From Petrosia ficiformis (Eukaryota > Porifera > Demospongiae > Haplosclerida > Petrosiidae): a stretch of 64,000 nt of DNA. Location: contig OX345636.1 in assembly GCA_947044365.1 (NCBI GenBank), positions 3,554,001 through 3,618,000 of the forward strand, read 5' to 3'. Positions 23,093 to 40,205 of the stretch are shown here, piece by piece (the stretch's first letter is position 1; each line of letters opens with the position of its first letter). The notes beneath the pieces are model-generated. The model did not search any database. It saw only the letters and a program-made list of their open reading frames with translations, and was not told the origin of the DNA. Position numbers and translations under genes: made by a program.

Positions 23093-24240
23093 GTTCGATG
23101 CTTCTTCCATATAGCATTCAATGCATTACATCATATATTTTAGGCATTATCATTGCAAGAGTTGTATGCTTTTTATTTTACTATAAATCATGGGTAGGTG
23201 TGATGTTTTATTACTAGTAGTGAAAGTTACATGCAGAGACATGCCAAAATGTTTGAGGCCAACCAAAACAATTGAATTGCAAATTACAGCCTCTCTCGTG
23301 CTATATTTTAGAAATAGAAAGGTTGGGTTTGTCTATGTGATTCTGTATGCCACAGCATTATTATATGTAGCACTGGCAATCACCATGACAGGATGTAAAG
23401 AGGAAGTGTTTGATAGTATATTGATGGAGATTTCTATGCTCACTTACCCAATATTTGTTTTTAATGATTAAATTTTCAACCTAATCATAGTTGGAACATC
23501 CAGGCATGTTTACTGGATAATCATGAGGAACTTGCCTGAGGAATGTTTGATTTGCTAAATGTGTTTCTAATCAACCCCTCCCAGGCATCTTCTAATTAAG
23601 TTTAAATGACGGGAAGCCATGAGAAGATAATTAATGATGCTAATTGTAATGGCAATGCATCATGTGAACTTCGCCAAGCAGGATAATTGTATTGCATAGC
23701 AACTGATACTAGATAAAAGGATGGGAAGCTGTATATCTATCCTTCTGTTGCACCATGACTGGTTCATAATTTCCAGACTCCAATTTTCATGAATGGCATC
23801 AGCAAGGATTGTGCAACATACAGTAGTAATTAATTAGTAATCATGATGAAAATACACTTTTGTTATTTTGTCACTTCTTTTCTAATCCTGCTATCATTGA
23901 TATACATCCCGTATAATAATTAATAGAGACTGCTATGAATATACAAACTGCTTCCTGTGCAATACAGACAACTACCTGCACAATACATCATAAGTTATGG
24001 TCTTCACTGAATAAACTCGGGGTTGTGTCTGTCATTTTATGGCTTCCCATAATTGAAATTTATTGATAGTAATCACTAATTTAACATGCACACATGCACA
24101 AACATACAGACCATCATATGTTGTTATTCATGTTGATACCTTTTTACACAACAGAAATCACAAACAGTTAATGACGGAGCTTCATCAATTAATGTAGTAT
24201 CATGAATGAATGTATAATAATAGTTAGTTAATAGGTTGTA
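23093..24240. other. Intergenic after the ZU5 gene
   Basis: A 92-residue hydrophobic frame (23190-23471, plus) has no ATG-context support or recognisable motif. The rest is AT-rich and empty. Confidence 0.4.
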
Positions 24241-25185
24241 CTAGGGGGAGGGGTAGATGAAACTCCAATCAGTGTCTAGTCTTGCCAGCTTCTTGCTGCA
24301 TACAATCTGGTTCCATTCTGTATCTTTTGGTTCAATTTGACCGCCATGTGAAGAAGCTAGGTGCTGTATGTCTGAACGATTCCAAAATTGATTATTAAAT
24401 CGCAAACTCAACTTGGATGCTGGACAAATGGGTGTAGTGTGTAAAGTATGCTCCACATCAGCTCCACATCAGCTCCCCAGCAAGGTCTTTCTAGTATGAA
24501 ACAGATGTTTGGAGGTGGTAGGGTCATAATCACAGCATCAAATGTTTCATAAAGAAGGTTTTTCGATATTGCTGATTTGGATCAACATATCCCACCCTTA
24601 CAAGACTCTATTGATTCAACACTGGCATTCAATAAGATCTCACCTCTCAATCTGCTACTCCACTCAAGAATTGATGTTTTGGGTATTCCAATGTATTTCT
24701 ATAGACAAAGAAACTTCGAAATCATTCTCCAATGCTTCTACAACTGGAGATAGGCCTTCTTCCAGTTGTGTTAACAAAGTATCTCCATCAACAATGCCAG
24801 CTGCTACTGGAAATCCAAGCTCACTGCCGTGTTTATTAGCATATTCAGCGAACATCACATAACTATCTTTCTGTTTGGTACCACTGAAAAGCTGCACTCA
24901 GCTACCAGTTGGACAAGTATTCATTGCAATCAATTCAATGGTCTTGTTAGGGATTTCTTTATTAAGATAATTAATCAAATTAAAGACAGGCAGGTGACTA
25001 TCAGTGTATGGGCATCTACTTCAAAGTATTGATACGGGTTAGAAGAGAACTTGTGCATGTAAACACGTCCCCCTACTCTTTTATTAGCCTCAAATATCTT
25101 CACTTTATGAGATATGTTTCTGTAGCAAAAGTGCAGAGTACAGACCAGCCATACCTCCTCCATCGATACCAATGTTGAGAGTATT
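24241..25185 (-). pseudogene. Flavin amine oxidase pseudogene
   Basis: Reading down the minus strand, IGIDGGGMAGLYSALLLQKH is the Rossmann dinucleotide-binding motif (G-x-G-x-x-G type). After a 1-nt frame change, KVKIFEANKRVGGRVYMHKF is the second FAD motif (E-A-x-x-x-x-G-G-R) of monoamine, polyamine and L-amino-acid oxidases. Further down are a helical segment (YVMFAEYANKHGSELGFPVA), stop-riddled text, then KLSLRFNNQFWN and ASSHGGQI, which match the usual later blocks. At least three frameshifts and several stops occur, so no enzyme is made. The functional enzyme would oxidise amines or amino acids with FAD. Confidence 0.75.
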
Positions 25186-25499
25186 TTTCGATGCTAAGTG
25201 AAGTGGTCACTGTACTCATGATTCATAGTACCAGTTTTCTTTAAAGAACTATCACTAGTTCATTCACAAAGACAGTCAAGATTTTGATTATATTTTATTA
25301 ATAGTGAAGTAGTACCAGAAGACATAGCCAAAGCTATACAAAGTATATTAAAAACAATGATTAAAAACTATGCAGGGAGCTAAGGAGCCAGCTAACACTA
25401 TAGTATACCTGAATACAACTATATATCAGTATGACAGATTTATTATGCTGTCCCTTATGGAGTGGTCATCAAAATGATAAGTGTATTAGTACTTTTCTA

Positions 25500-27974
25500 T
25501 AGTTCTTTGGTAGCTACTAGAACAAAAATTAAATAATTATAGTACTGCATTTTTATTTTAGTTCTAGTGCAAAAAATGGAAGCACAGTAGAACTAAACTT
25601 ATTGTAAGTAGAGTACTATAAAAAAAATCTTTCATAATTAAAATAGTAAGGACTAAAATTAATTTGTAGAATCTAGCTTTTATTATAATAATACTACAGA
25701 ACTAAAATATAAATTACTTTCAATACTATAACTAATGCTAGAAGTAAAATGAATTTATATTACTCAGTGAAATTTTCACATTTCTACAATTTGAAACTAA
25801 TATTTGGAAATTGTAGTCCATCTTGAACTTTACAAAAACATTTCTTATCTTTTTCCCAACTATTTTACATTTTGCTAAAACTTCTTTGAAAACTATAAAA
25901 ATCTGCTCACATTATGCCAACTCACAATTGTATTCAACATTAACGCTTGATTTTTTAATAAGTATAATAATTATCGTCCATATGAGGTTCATTTCCATTA
26001 TTCTATGTTTGCTTTCACTAATCAATAATTGTTTTTATAATAACCAAACGTTTCGGTAGTTGTACATAGAACAATGGATTTTACACTACCCAATCATTCG
26101 GAACTTTTTAATATGATGATCATTGCTTCATATTTAACTTAAAATGATAAATATGTATATATAATTATTATTTATGGAGTGTTTTAGCTAAATCTTTTGT
26201 GAGCATCACATGACGTAATTTTTATATAGACAAAAAAGGTAAAATACTATTATTTATAAAACGACAAGATCTTTCAAATGCTACACAAAGAAGGACTTCA
26301 GTTCCTAACTATCAGTTTGAATTTTGTAGACATTGACAATTTTCAGGGAGCACCCTAATTTAAAGACTTATTTTTAATCTTTTGAGAAGACTTGACAGTT
26401 TACTGAACATTTCTTTTAGTAATAGTAGTTTGTTTAATTTTTTTAACAGTGTCACACCAATGAAAACGTTGTGTAGAGTTCGCGACGCGTAACGATTCGA
26501 TCGAATTAACCAGCGAAGCCACTATTATAGGTGTGGCTTGTGGTTCGACGGAGTCCACGTGTTTGATGAAACTCCTGTACCAGTTTGACGCAGTTGTGGA
26601 CTTGTGGTAGAGGAGATACTTGCCTTAAAAATATGTCTATGGAAACATTTTCTTTCAGACAAGGTTAGGAATAGTAACCAACAAGTCAGTGAGTCTTTTA
26701 AAGTCTTGTTTGCAAATTATTTAAGTATTATTTTAGTCTTTTAGCTTTGGATGGAAGAGATATTCTAACAAGAGATAAAAGTGGTTCTGGATAGACAGCT
26801 AGGTTAGTATAAGAAACCATTCACTGGTTTAGACCCAACATACTTACCTAATAAGCAAACATGCTCTTTCCTAAAATGTAACATGTCTTGTGGTTGTTTC
26901 TGTGACCATACCACAGTGACCATTTTGTGTGTCTGAAGTTCATATTCTATTATGTGCACCTTTACATTGTCTTTTGTTGAATTTTTTAAAATTCCAACTT
27001 CAAATACAAAAGTGGTGGATTGTAATTTGATTTGCTGTCATAAGTATGTTTGCACAAAATAATATATTTTTGTTACTATATATAACAAAATGTAGTTTCT
27101 TTATCATGTACAGTATTGAATATAACATCATGCACTCACGTTTTATATACTGTTATCTGTATATTGTATAACTGAATTTATGTATTTTTCTAAGTCACTA
27201 TAGATTCATTTGGTGCACATATTGTTGTATTAGTACCTAGTAAAGGACTAACCAGTATAGAACTGACTAGTAAAAGACTAAGGAAGCAATCTACAAAGTA
27301 CATAAACATCATAAAGGTGCACATAATATGTACATGTACAAAGATCTTTAACCGAAGCGCTTAATATAATGTATAAGATTTTAGATCCTAACTTACTTTG
27401 CTAAAAGAATTGTTATCAAAGCCAGTGATGTAAAACTTATGCTTCACTATCAGTAGGAAAGGAGCAAAGCAATTGCTTGAACGTATAGTAGTCCAATGGG
27501 CAACGCCCACCTCTTTTGTAGCCTGTATAACTTATACATTTAAAAAAAAGCAGTGACTTTTAACTCATTTAGTTAGACAGAAGACATTCTAAGAAAGACG
27601 TAGATACAAAAAACATACTTCGTTAGCTGCAGGAAAGCAGCAAGGTGACTGTTTGAATGTGTACCAGTCAGCGTTGACTCACATAATTAGCATCTTTCTG
27701 AATTCCATCGTTTATAATTTTGGATTGGCCATCTCTGTAGCTTCGACTATTACACTATTTTAAAGCAAATTTAGTAGACTGTCTTGTGCTAAACGTTGCT
27801 TGAAAAATATGAAAATAGTGTAAAGCAATTCTATGGACTTAAAACATCAACTGTTACAATGCCCACATTAATTATTGATGTTTTAAAACATCTATAGTGG
27901 TTAAAGAGCTAATTAATACACATAGCACAGCACTTGTGTGCATGTACTTGTGCATATAATTGGATATACTTGTG

Positions 27975-28030
<56 letters not shown>

Positions 28031-28094
28031 TATAAGTATGTACATGTACTTGTAGAACAGTGCATTTGTTTCAAGTTTTAATGTGAATATTGTA

Positions 28095-28137
<43 letters not shown>

Positions 28138-29070
28138 AGTATGTACATGTACTTGTAGAACAGTGCATTTGTTTCAAGTTTTAATGTGAATATTGTTAAT
28201 TGCACATGTAGTAATCAATTGGGGGCAAGTCCTGAATTGATTATGCTTGATACGTTTTGCCAAGTTTAGCTGGAACAAACTTTTTGTTAGGTTGTTTGCA
28301 GTGCTCGAAATAACATCCGACAGTTGGCCATTTTCTGGACCTTTTGGTATCTGATCAATAATACAAAAAATAAGAAAAATAACCTCCCAGCCAGATTAAT
28401 TATTAGTCAAAAGCAGCTAACACTTAGTAGGTTACTTCTATATCTCATAAGCTATAAATGTTTTTCTGGACAAAATTCTTGTGTAATACTGTTTTGTCCA
28501 GATGTTTCTGCTGGACAATTTCAAAGACAATTTTCAGCATTGGGTTTGTCATTATTTTAAGGAAATAAGTGTAACCAGCGAAGCATGATTTTGGTACTGT
28601 TTAAATTCTGACGGTTATATAGGTGGTTGAAGATGTAGGAGTTGCCCTTCAAAACCTTGCTATGCTGTGAACCTGCTTATGCTTAATGTTTCCATCTATG
28701 AGTTTGTTAACAATTCTTGTTTCCAGTAAAGCAAGTTAAAATGTTGAGTCGTATAAATTAGAGTTGTAAAGCTGAAAGGAGTTAGTTATTAAACAAATGT
28801 TTGCTTGAAACAAACAAAACAAGCTAGAGCCAGTTACTAGTTCATCAATAACTGACAATTAACCAGTTAACTTGCTATCATCTATGGAAATTAAATATTA
28901 ATTACAAATTTAACAATACTGTAATTTAATGATTGCAATTAACAATATTACATGAATTGTTCCACCACCAAAAGCAACTTTTTGCCTACAATTTTTGCAG
29001 AATGCACAATCTCCCTTACATAACCAACCATTCATCCCTGTTTTTTTTTAAGCTAAACTACCCGCAAATG
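25500..29070 (+). repeat. Segmental duplication, copy A (empty site)
   Basis: This stretch is collinear with 50330-51272 and then 57042-58880, with a final match near 60355-60440. Examples are TTCTAGTGCAAAAA near 25560 and 50375, CTTTTAGCTTTGG near 26740 and 51015, GACTAAGGAAGCAATCTACA near 27280 and 57280, and GGGGCAAGTCCTGAATTGAT near 28225 and 58165. Copy A lacks the 5.77-kb insert; its join is at TA 27045-27046. A short shared frame around 27240-27330 and 57240-57320 (LTSKRLRKQST) ends at a possible donor but is unidentified. Two (TA)n tracts in a partial tandem repeat occupy 27980-28200. Confidence 0.8.
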
Positions 29071-29281
29071 AAAGCAGAACTAGACCTCTTCCTTCAATTT
29101 CTTATTGTTCACATGGCTATATTTATTATTATTATTATATTTCACCTATTGCCCAGGTTCATTTCATCTACCTTGGGTGATATAGTCAATTTAAATCGTG
29201 AAGCAGACATGGTATCAACTTTTTTCTTCCTTGATAGCAAGAGCCTCTTCCTCTTTGGCCATTTTTCAGCTGTAACCACAG

Positions 29282-29331
29282 ATGGCTGATGGTAATGCAC
29301 ATGCTCGGCATGATGCAATTGTCACAGGGAG
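29282..29331 (+). CDS. Candidate first exon
   Basis: ATG begins MADGNAHARHDAIVTG and is followed by a consensus donor (AG|GTGAGT) after 29331. The composition is protein-like in an AT-rich setting. No downstream exon was recognised within reach, so this may be the start of an unidentified gene or a relic. Confidence 0.3.
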
Positions 29332-33170
<3,839 letters not shown>

Positions 33171-35076
33171 CAGTAGAGTCAATTATCGGACACCACCCAT
33201 TCCCAGACACGTACTATAGCGCTCTCTTTAAAACTGCAACTCGAAAAACTACACCATAGTAAGAAAGTATACTAAGTATTATCCCTGCATAACAGGTTTC
33301 ATAATGATCGCTTGCTTGGACTTGGTGTTATAAACTTTCAAAAATGAAATTCGAACACACCTATATAATTATAATTATGATCAGGCAAATTAATGTATTC
33401 ACAGACAGTTACCATACGTCTTATAGAACAGCTGGAAATAAACGGCTACTGTACCATCTGCTGCAACAACATCTACTCTAGTCATAAACCAAATCTCGTC
33501 TCTTACAGTTGCTTGACTGTATTCAATGAAGCACCTTTGGTGCGTGGCCTTGCCGCTGTAGCTTCAGGATAGGTTGCAATTGCAACAATTAAATAAATGA
33601 TATGCAAGAGAACAAGCTTAAATTTGAATTTGTTGTTTATATAAAGTTGAAATTTGGTTGAAAAAGTTTTTTGTGGCTAGACTGGCTAAGATTATTTCTG
33701 ATAAATATAAAAACACATGGAAGATGACTAAGAATGATTTTCCATCAGCTATACTGCTTTGCACTAGTATAATAACTATATTACTTACAGTCAAATTACT
33801 TAATATACTCTTCCAACAAATATTCATTACCTCATTCATTACTATGCCGCAACTGTCAGTTACTAAAGATAATTATCCTATAATGAATTGTACATTGTTA
33901 CAACTACAATGAGCAAAAACATTGAACTTACGGTTCAAATATATGTAATTTGAAAGTCACAATAATAGCAGAAAGGAAGGTATTGCTCTAAACTGACCTC
34001 CACGTTTGATCTTACGTGATCACATTGGGTGTGGCTGAGGGTGTGGGTTATTGCAAGTAAATGGCAGAAACTGGAGAGCTTACAGAGATAGAATGTATGA
34101 GTCTGTAACTTCCTAAAACAATGTCTGTGGCAAATCTTTTTTCAATACGATGTTGATAAACTTCTTTCTCTACTCTATCAAGTCTTTAAATCGACGCTTA
34201 AAGCATCTGGCTAGGATCTGTAGTGATTTTAGCATTTTCCATTCTAAGTATCTTTTCATACAGTTTACTTTGTTATACAAACAACAGAGCAATAGAAGAC
34301 CATGTTTTTGAACAGATCAGAAAGTTTGGCGGCTGTGGGAGGTATGTGTTTGAAGTTATAACTGTTCAAAGTAAAAAAAGTTGGGAAGGAATGAATGAAT
34401 AACTTGCTAAAACAATGTCTGTGGCTAATTTCTTTTCAATACAATTTTGAGAAACTTCGTTCTCTAGTCTATCAAGTATCTTTAAATCGACGCTTAAATT
34501 AAAAAAAGGTAGGGACAGACAGACAGAATGAATGAATGAATGACAACCGAAGTGCTAATACTCGCCCACGTGATTATCTCGACATTTTGAGTGATCAATA
34601 ATCGGCCACACCTTTTATAATTAGTAGTGTTTCAATGTAATTATTTTGAGTTTTTTGGTGACTAGAAGAATTTTTTAAAATTTCCTATTGATCTCTTTAC
34701 TGATTACAAACTGTGTGGCCGATTATTGATTGCTCAAAAGGGTCCAAATAGTCAAATTCAAAAAAACATCAAGCAACTATAAAATACAAGACTTGGTTTA
34801 TGACAAGAGTAGATGTTGCTGCAGCTGATAGAAGAGTAGTCGTTTCTCTCCAGCAGTTCTATAAGATGTATGGATAGCTGTCTGTAAGATAGGTGTGTCC
34901 GAAATTCATTTTGCAAGCTTATAACTCTAAAACTAACCAAGCAAGCAATCATCATGAAACTTGTTATGCACAGATATTACTTAGTGTGCTTTCTTACTAT
35001 AGTGTAGTAATTCAAGTTGCATTCATAAAGAGAGCACTATGGTATCCGGGTATGGGTGGTGTCCAGTAATTGACTG
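33171..35076. mobile_element. Tigger/pogo-like non-autonomous element
   Basis: The left end reads CAGTAGAGTCAATTATCGGA with CACCACCCAT following, and the right end carries the inverse, ATGGGTGGTGTCC and AATTGACTG. The A/T-G-T-C-C-G-rich CAGT start is typical of pogo/Tigger elements. Long subterminal inverted repeats extend inward (GTCATAAACCAAATC near 33483 against GACTTGGTTTATGAC near 34790). A nested insert lies near 34593-34737, with inverted GATCAATAATCGGCCACA ends. A ~90-bp direct repeat (GACGCTTAAA at its end) occurs at about 34117-34206 and 34410-34498. No transposase motif is found. Confidence 0.65.
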
Positions 35077-35979
35077 TTTATATAATTATGTTAGTATATT
35101 GATATTCATTATCAGAGAGTACGGTAGTACTCTCTATGTAGGGATGGCACGGAAAAAAAATGGCCGCCCATACATTTCAATTGCAAGTGATGAGCTGAAA
35201 TCTCTGGTAATATATACAAATAAGTTTCTATACACACATGCCTGTTCATATCTAGTGTTTTTATGACTACCAATACCTTCTAGATGGCCGAAGATTATCG
35301 CTAAGGTAGAGAACCGGCGAGTGGCAAAACTGGCAAAATCTTCATCATATTATTATTATTATTAATATTATTATTTTCCAGACAAATCATTTTTTTGTTT
35401 GTTGAACTATCACGATGATTCTAGCACCATTCCCGTCGCATTTATAGTAAAATTCTGGTCGTAAAGTATCGAGATGATATCTTCAGATACTATGAAAGAA
35501 GACAGTCTCAACGACTACAAAGATTTGATCTGGAATTGGACGCCATTTCCTAAGTGGAATTTAATTACGCATGCGCATTTGTATACTCTTAACATGGAAG
35601 CTGAAAAGGTGGAAGTGTTTGGCATTGTAATAACATTTGTGAGTTTGTGAGCAAATACTAATAATGAATATAATAATTATTAATACTAAAGCAATTGTAT
35701 AATAATATTGTATACTATGATAAGCATTGGAATACTGAATGGTTGACACAGTGACTGACACTACTTCTTGTAGGACTGCAGACAGTGATGTAAGTGAATA
35801 AAGAATATACATCATCTGTAAGTGAAAGAGAATGATAATCAATACATAAATACAAAAGACTGACCTTCATTGATGAACAAATTTTAATGCATTTTTGATT
35901 GCACGATTTCATAATGATATATAGTATTTCTGCAATCTACAAAAAAATATTCACATCGTTTAGAAAAAAAACAATAAAA
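35077..35979. other. Non-coding
   Basis: Mostly AT-rich DNA with one less AT-rich patch (35400-35580). No splice-bounded exon or known motif was found. Confidence 0.5.
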
Positions 35980-36287
35980 ACAAGAATAATAAAAAACATT
36001 TTCAATAAAAATGAAAGAAGATGTAGGGATGTCAAAACCCAAAAAGCAAGCAAACAAGGTTGGGAAGCTAACTTAGGACCCAAAATTAAACAAACCACTT
36101 CCATATAACCCTACATAATTACAGCTCTTTGTACAGAGGTGTAAGTACTTATGTAGGGTTATATGGAAGTGGTTTGTTTAATTTTGGGTCCTAAGTTAGC
36201 TTCCCAACCTTGTTTGCTTGCTTTTTGGGTTTTGACATCCCTACATCTTCTTTCATTTTTATTGAAAATGTTTTTTATTATTCTTGT
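35980..36287. repeat. Perfect 139-bp inverted repeat, 30-bp loop
   Basis: The left arm 35980-36118 and right arm 36149-36287 are exact reverse complements by eye, starting ACAAGAATAATAAAAAACAT and meeting around ACCCTACATAA. The 30-bp spacer is TTACAGCTCTTTGTACAGAGGTG-like. No TIR transposon features (terminal motif, target duplication) are evident beyond the arms. It could be a very young foldback element, a source of long hairpin RNA, or a cloning/assembly artefact. Confidence 0.9.
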
Positions 36288-36580
36288 AATATAATAGCTA
36301 TAGACCATAAATACGGTTTAGAATCAGATATTTAAAATAGTATGTGACTGATATAATCAGTCATTTAACATACACCATAATAACCACATATTTGAAATTG
36401 TATATGACTGATACACCACCCATTATATAGTATACCTGTTATTTAGCAAAAGATTCGGTACATTATTCACATAGCTTTATTATATAGTTCAGAATATTAC
36501 AACCATGTTTTCAAATACATCTGTTGTTCAAATGCATTATGCCAATACCCATTTTTCAATACTATCTCATTTAAATGTAG

Positions 36581-36629
36581 CCTTCTACACCAACAAATAG
36601 AAAATTTCAGGATATTCCGGAGAAACCAA
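36581..36629 (+). CDS. P-loop gene, upstream exon
   Basis: A 49-nt exon between acceptor ATGTAG and consensus donor GTAAGT encodes PSTPTNRKFQDIPEKP and leaves one base, which completes a codon with the first two bases of the exon at 37333. The phase match and strong donor make the link credible. More 5' exons must exist but were not found. Confidence 0.55.
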
Positions 36630-37332
36630 GTAAGTCAATGCTTATCCTGATATTTTGGTTTATAATTTGAGTTGCATTATGCAGAAGTTGATTTTGATAT
36701 GCATTATTGACATACTTAATTTTCTATACTTCTATTATACCAAATTAACACTCACAAAATCATTTGCAATTGAATACTAGAGAAGCAATATGTTGTCTAT
36801 TTAGTATCATCAATATGTGAACATTACACTTAAAGAGCATGATTTGTAAGAAAAGTTATCCACAATAATTAATTTCGCTCATTAAAGAACTCAATTGACC
36901 TCACATCAGTACAGTCAATTCCATGGGAAATTGATTTGCTTGATCTTATAGAAAATAATTTTATGGTACCAAAGTATAGTAGCATATTATTCACCTAATC
37001 CTGTCCAGTATAGCCAGATCATTGGAATTTGATTGTTTATTAGGCACAGTGTGAAATACTTGTTAATTATTCGTAAGGAGTGTGCTGTTGACATTTAGCA
37101 CTGTATAGTGATGCTCTGAATCAACTTTATAATTTTAACTTTAGATAAATAATTACTAAAATAGTTATGAGGGCATTTGACCTGACCCTGCATGCCGTTC
37201 CTTAGCCTCCTGTTATACATAATTATTAGTTACACATGCACTGAGAGGAGGAATATAGGTTCATTATGTAATAATACTTAGAACTTTTACCATAAACTAC
37301 TGTAAATGTATACTCATAAATTTATTATGTAG

Positions 37333-39200
37333 ACAAACAACTGATCACTTTCCATGATTTCAAGGAGATAATTCTTCAGGAGCATATTTCATGTAATCAG
37401 GTGTTATCAATTATAGCTGGTCTTCCTGAGTGTGGGAAGTCATACCTTTTGGAAAAGATAATGGATGAGGAGCTAGTCTCTCCTTCAAACGGCACTTTAT
37501 CACCACGATCATGCTTTTCCTCTGTTGTTCCTCATGGCTTGTCATCGCACCGTATTTTAATGATTGGCAAAAAGTTTAAGCGAGATGACAATCTCCAATG
37601 GATGGGACTGAAACCTGAATTAATGCATGCAGTTACTTATAGCTCCTTCATTTCACAACGAGGACAGCAGTTATGCAGTGTTCCTAGTAATAGCAAGGTC
37701 TTTGTAGACGAACGTCTTAACAGCCATTTCCACAAGCTATATAATAATGTTAATATGCTTTTACGTAGTAAAGATCTTGATGCAAGAATGAAGGAAGTAT
37801 TACCAGGTGGTGTATCATTTGTCAACATCATTGACATGGTAGCAAATAGAGGAGTATATGATTTTTTAATGTTAATTGCAAAATATTGTCGTCGACAGTT
37901 TGGTTTTTTGTTTCTTAGCTTAGAGGATGATGCACCTCGTTTGACCGAACCTCCTTATATAAAGGATCAGAATGAAGAGGCAAGATCTATTTCTTTGGTT
38001 AAGTCTCGATTATCGCTTCTTGTACGATTTGCTACTATGTTAGATATTGTTACTAAGGATGAAGATCCAATTACTTTTATAGCACTTCACAAAGGAAATC
38101 TATCTCCCACTGAAATTGAAAATGGTATCACTAACTTGAAGAAAGAACTCCATGCTGGAGTGCGTGAACAGTTCCAAAAAAAATCAATAGTAGGTGATAT
38201 TGTGGCTATTAATCCCAACGACGAAAGTGATATGAAGGAATTTAAAAAACGTATGGAAAACCTTGTGTTGGAAAGAAGATGTGCCATGTTGGATCTCAAA
38301 TTATCCTGGGTATTCTTACGGAGTTATTTAAATTCTATATGTACTGATAAATTATTTATCTCACTGGAAGAGGTTAAACGACTAGCACAAAACTTACCAA
38401 TGAAATGTGAGGATGTCGCGAAGTTTCTACAAGAATTCACTGGATGTTGCGATATTCTTTACATACCAGATATCTTAGATGAAGTGGTTATTGTACAGCC
38501 ATTTGTATTTATTAATCACTTTTTTATCTTTTTGCCCCGCAAAATACTCTACATGCAACCTATGGATTCATTGGTATAGCGGAAATAGAAACGCTGATCA
38601 AAGAACAGAAGGCTACGGATTTAGTTGTTACTGCTGCTTGTAAGACTGGATTAGCTGTGAAGATAGACAAATCAAAGATAATATTTCCTGAATCTTTACA
38701 TAATGAATCAAATCTCTTTATCCCATTGGCAAGAACTGGTGGTTTCTGTACATTTAAAGAACATTCATCTTTGTATATTGTTTATCAATCGATAATGCCA
38801 CCAGATATGATAGGAATATTCGTTCAAACATTTATGGTTTCATTGGAAGTTCAATTGTATCCTACAAAAGAACACAATACAGTTAGTCTTGTTCTACAGG
38901 GAGGCTTTATTCTGACTCTGGTGTTTCATGGAAACTCAATTCAACTAAAACTGCCATCTAGTGGTGATCAAAAAGAAGTAACCTCTGTATGTGGGGAGGT
39001 TCTTAGTTGTTGCGAAAAAGCTCTTTTGGACATAAAAAAAAACATTTATACCTTATCTCAAACATAGGTATGCTATCCTATGCCTTTTCTCTATTGATAA
39101 TTACGAATTTCTTCCAAAACAATCTGACAATCTTTGTCCAACTTGCAGACAATTTGTCAGGGACGATAATCAATGTAAAGCATGGTATGGTACTGTACAG
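37333..39200 (+). CDS. P-loop NTPase with winged-helix-like region, main exon
   Basis: A large exon entered in phase 2. It reads ITFHDFKEIILQEHI, then Walker A GLPECGKS (about 37425-37450), then a region with FVDERLNSHFHKLYNN, GVSFVNIIDMVANRGVYDFL and FGFLFLSLEDDAPRLTEPPY. The FVNIIDM segment is where a GTPase-like Walker B (hydrophobic-D) would be. Next come ITFIALHKGNLSP, a helical segment, LSWVFLRSYLNSI and EFTGCCDILYIPDIL, which resemble the COR/winged-helix part of ROCO and related STAND proteins. Two 1-nt frame changes are inferred: near 38515-38545 (after a T6 run) and at the A8 run about 39036. Beyond the second, RYAILCLFS and NLCPTCRQFV may form a small zinc site. Related proteins occur in sponges and cnidarians; function unknown, possibly an immune-type switch. 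Confidence 0.6.
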
Positions 39201-39818
39201 GTATGTAATATGTATGTACATTGATCAGGGTTTTATTGCAGAATCTTATCTTTCCATATTCTCAATACTCCCCATAACCAAATTCCCACAAACCCACCAA
39301 CCCACTATCCCTTTTGGAAATTCGATTGCCATCCAAATTAGTTTTCAAGAATTTTCTGCTGTATGGTTCCTTTAAAACAATTGAATATATGTATATATAA
39401 GAAGGCAAAGAAAACCTTGTCAAAGATTGTAAAAGACTTTGTGGGTGGGACACATACAAAATATTCTATTTCTAGACCTTCGGAACATCAATCTAGCATC
39501 TATGTTATAACATGATACAGTGATGCATTAATTGTTTTTATAGTTAACAATAATTCTTATTGTAGTTAATAATTAAATTATAATGACACTGCAATGCCTA
39601 TGTAGTATGTATTTACAGAATGAAATGTGTAATAATAGACCACACAATGAGGTGCAAAAATATACTAATTTAGAGGCACAATAGGAAGGCACAGTTAGCT
39701 GTTAGGAAGGCATTTCTGCTAATATGTTCCCCTGGCTACTGGTACGGATGATACAGCATGACTTCAGAACCATATAAACTAAATTCTAAATTGATAATTT
39801 ATTTTTATTCTTGGTCAG

Positions 39819-39930
39819 AAATATAAATTTTCACAAAAAGAAGAAGTACAAACAGTGGAGAAAATTGCAGAGTCAAGCTGGAAAGAAGATGAAATACAGA
39901 AAAGGAAAGAGTTACCTTTGCTAGAAAAAA
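39819..39930 (+). CDS. P-loop gene, charged linker exon
   Basis: A 112-nt exon between TCAG and GTAAGAC encodes KYKFSQKEEVQTVEKIAESS then WKEDEIQKRKELPLLEK. It enters in phase 0, matching the donor after 39200, and leaves one base, matching the exon at 40206. Highly charged; likely a helical linker between the NTPase part and the C-terminal module. Confidence 0.6.
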
Positions 39931-40205
39931 GTAAGACATTTTTGAGTTGAAATTAATTTCACTTCTCAACTTGCTAATCTCTAAAATTAGAGGAACTACA
40001 AAATACATTAGAGAAAAATGCTAATTATGAATGAGCAACTACATGCAGTACTCTTTTTAAAATTTTAAATGACAAAGCAGGCAAAGCATATGCACTATCA
40101 AATAGTCATAAGGATTATAAATTATGTTCCTAAACCCGAAATAATCACAAAATAATTAGTGATATTTTCAACATAATAATTCATTACAATTTATTGCATC
40201 CTCAG

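Noticed and set aside
23190..23471. 93-residue membrane-like frame after the ZU5 gene
   Set aside because: It reads into AT-rich DNA, with no splice junction linking it to the gene and no family resemblance.
33658..33912. 84-residue hydrophobic frame in the Tigger-like element
   Set aside because: No motif and no sign of conservation; treated as filler DNA of a non-autonomous element, though a captured exon cannot be excluded.
35899..36108. 69-residue plus-strand frame
   Set aside because: It runs into the perfect inverted repeat, has Lys-rich low-complexity composition and no splice or domain support.
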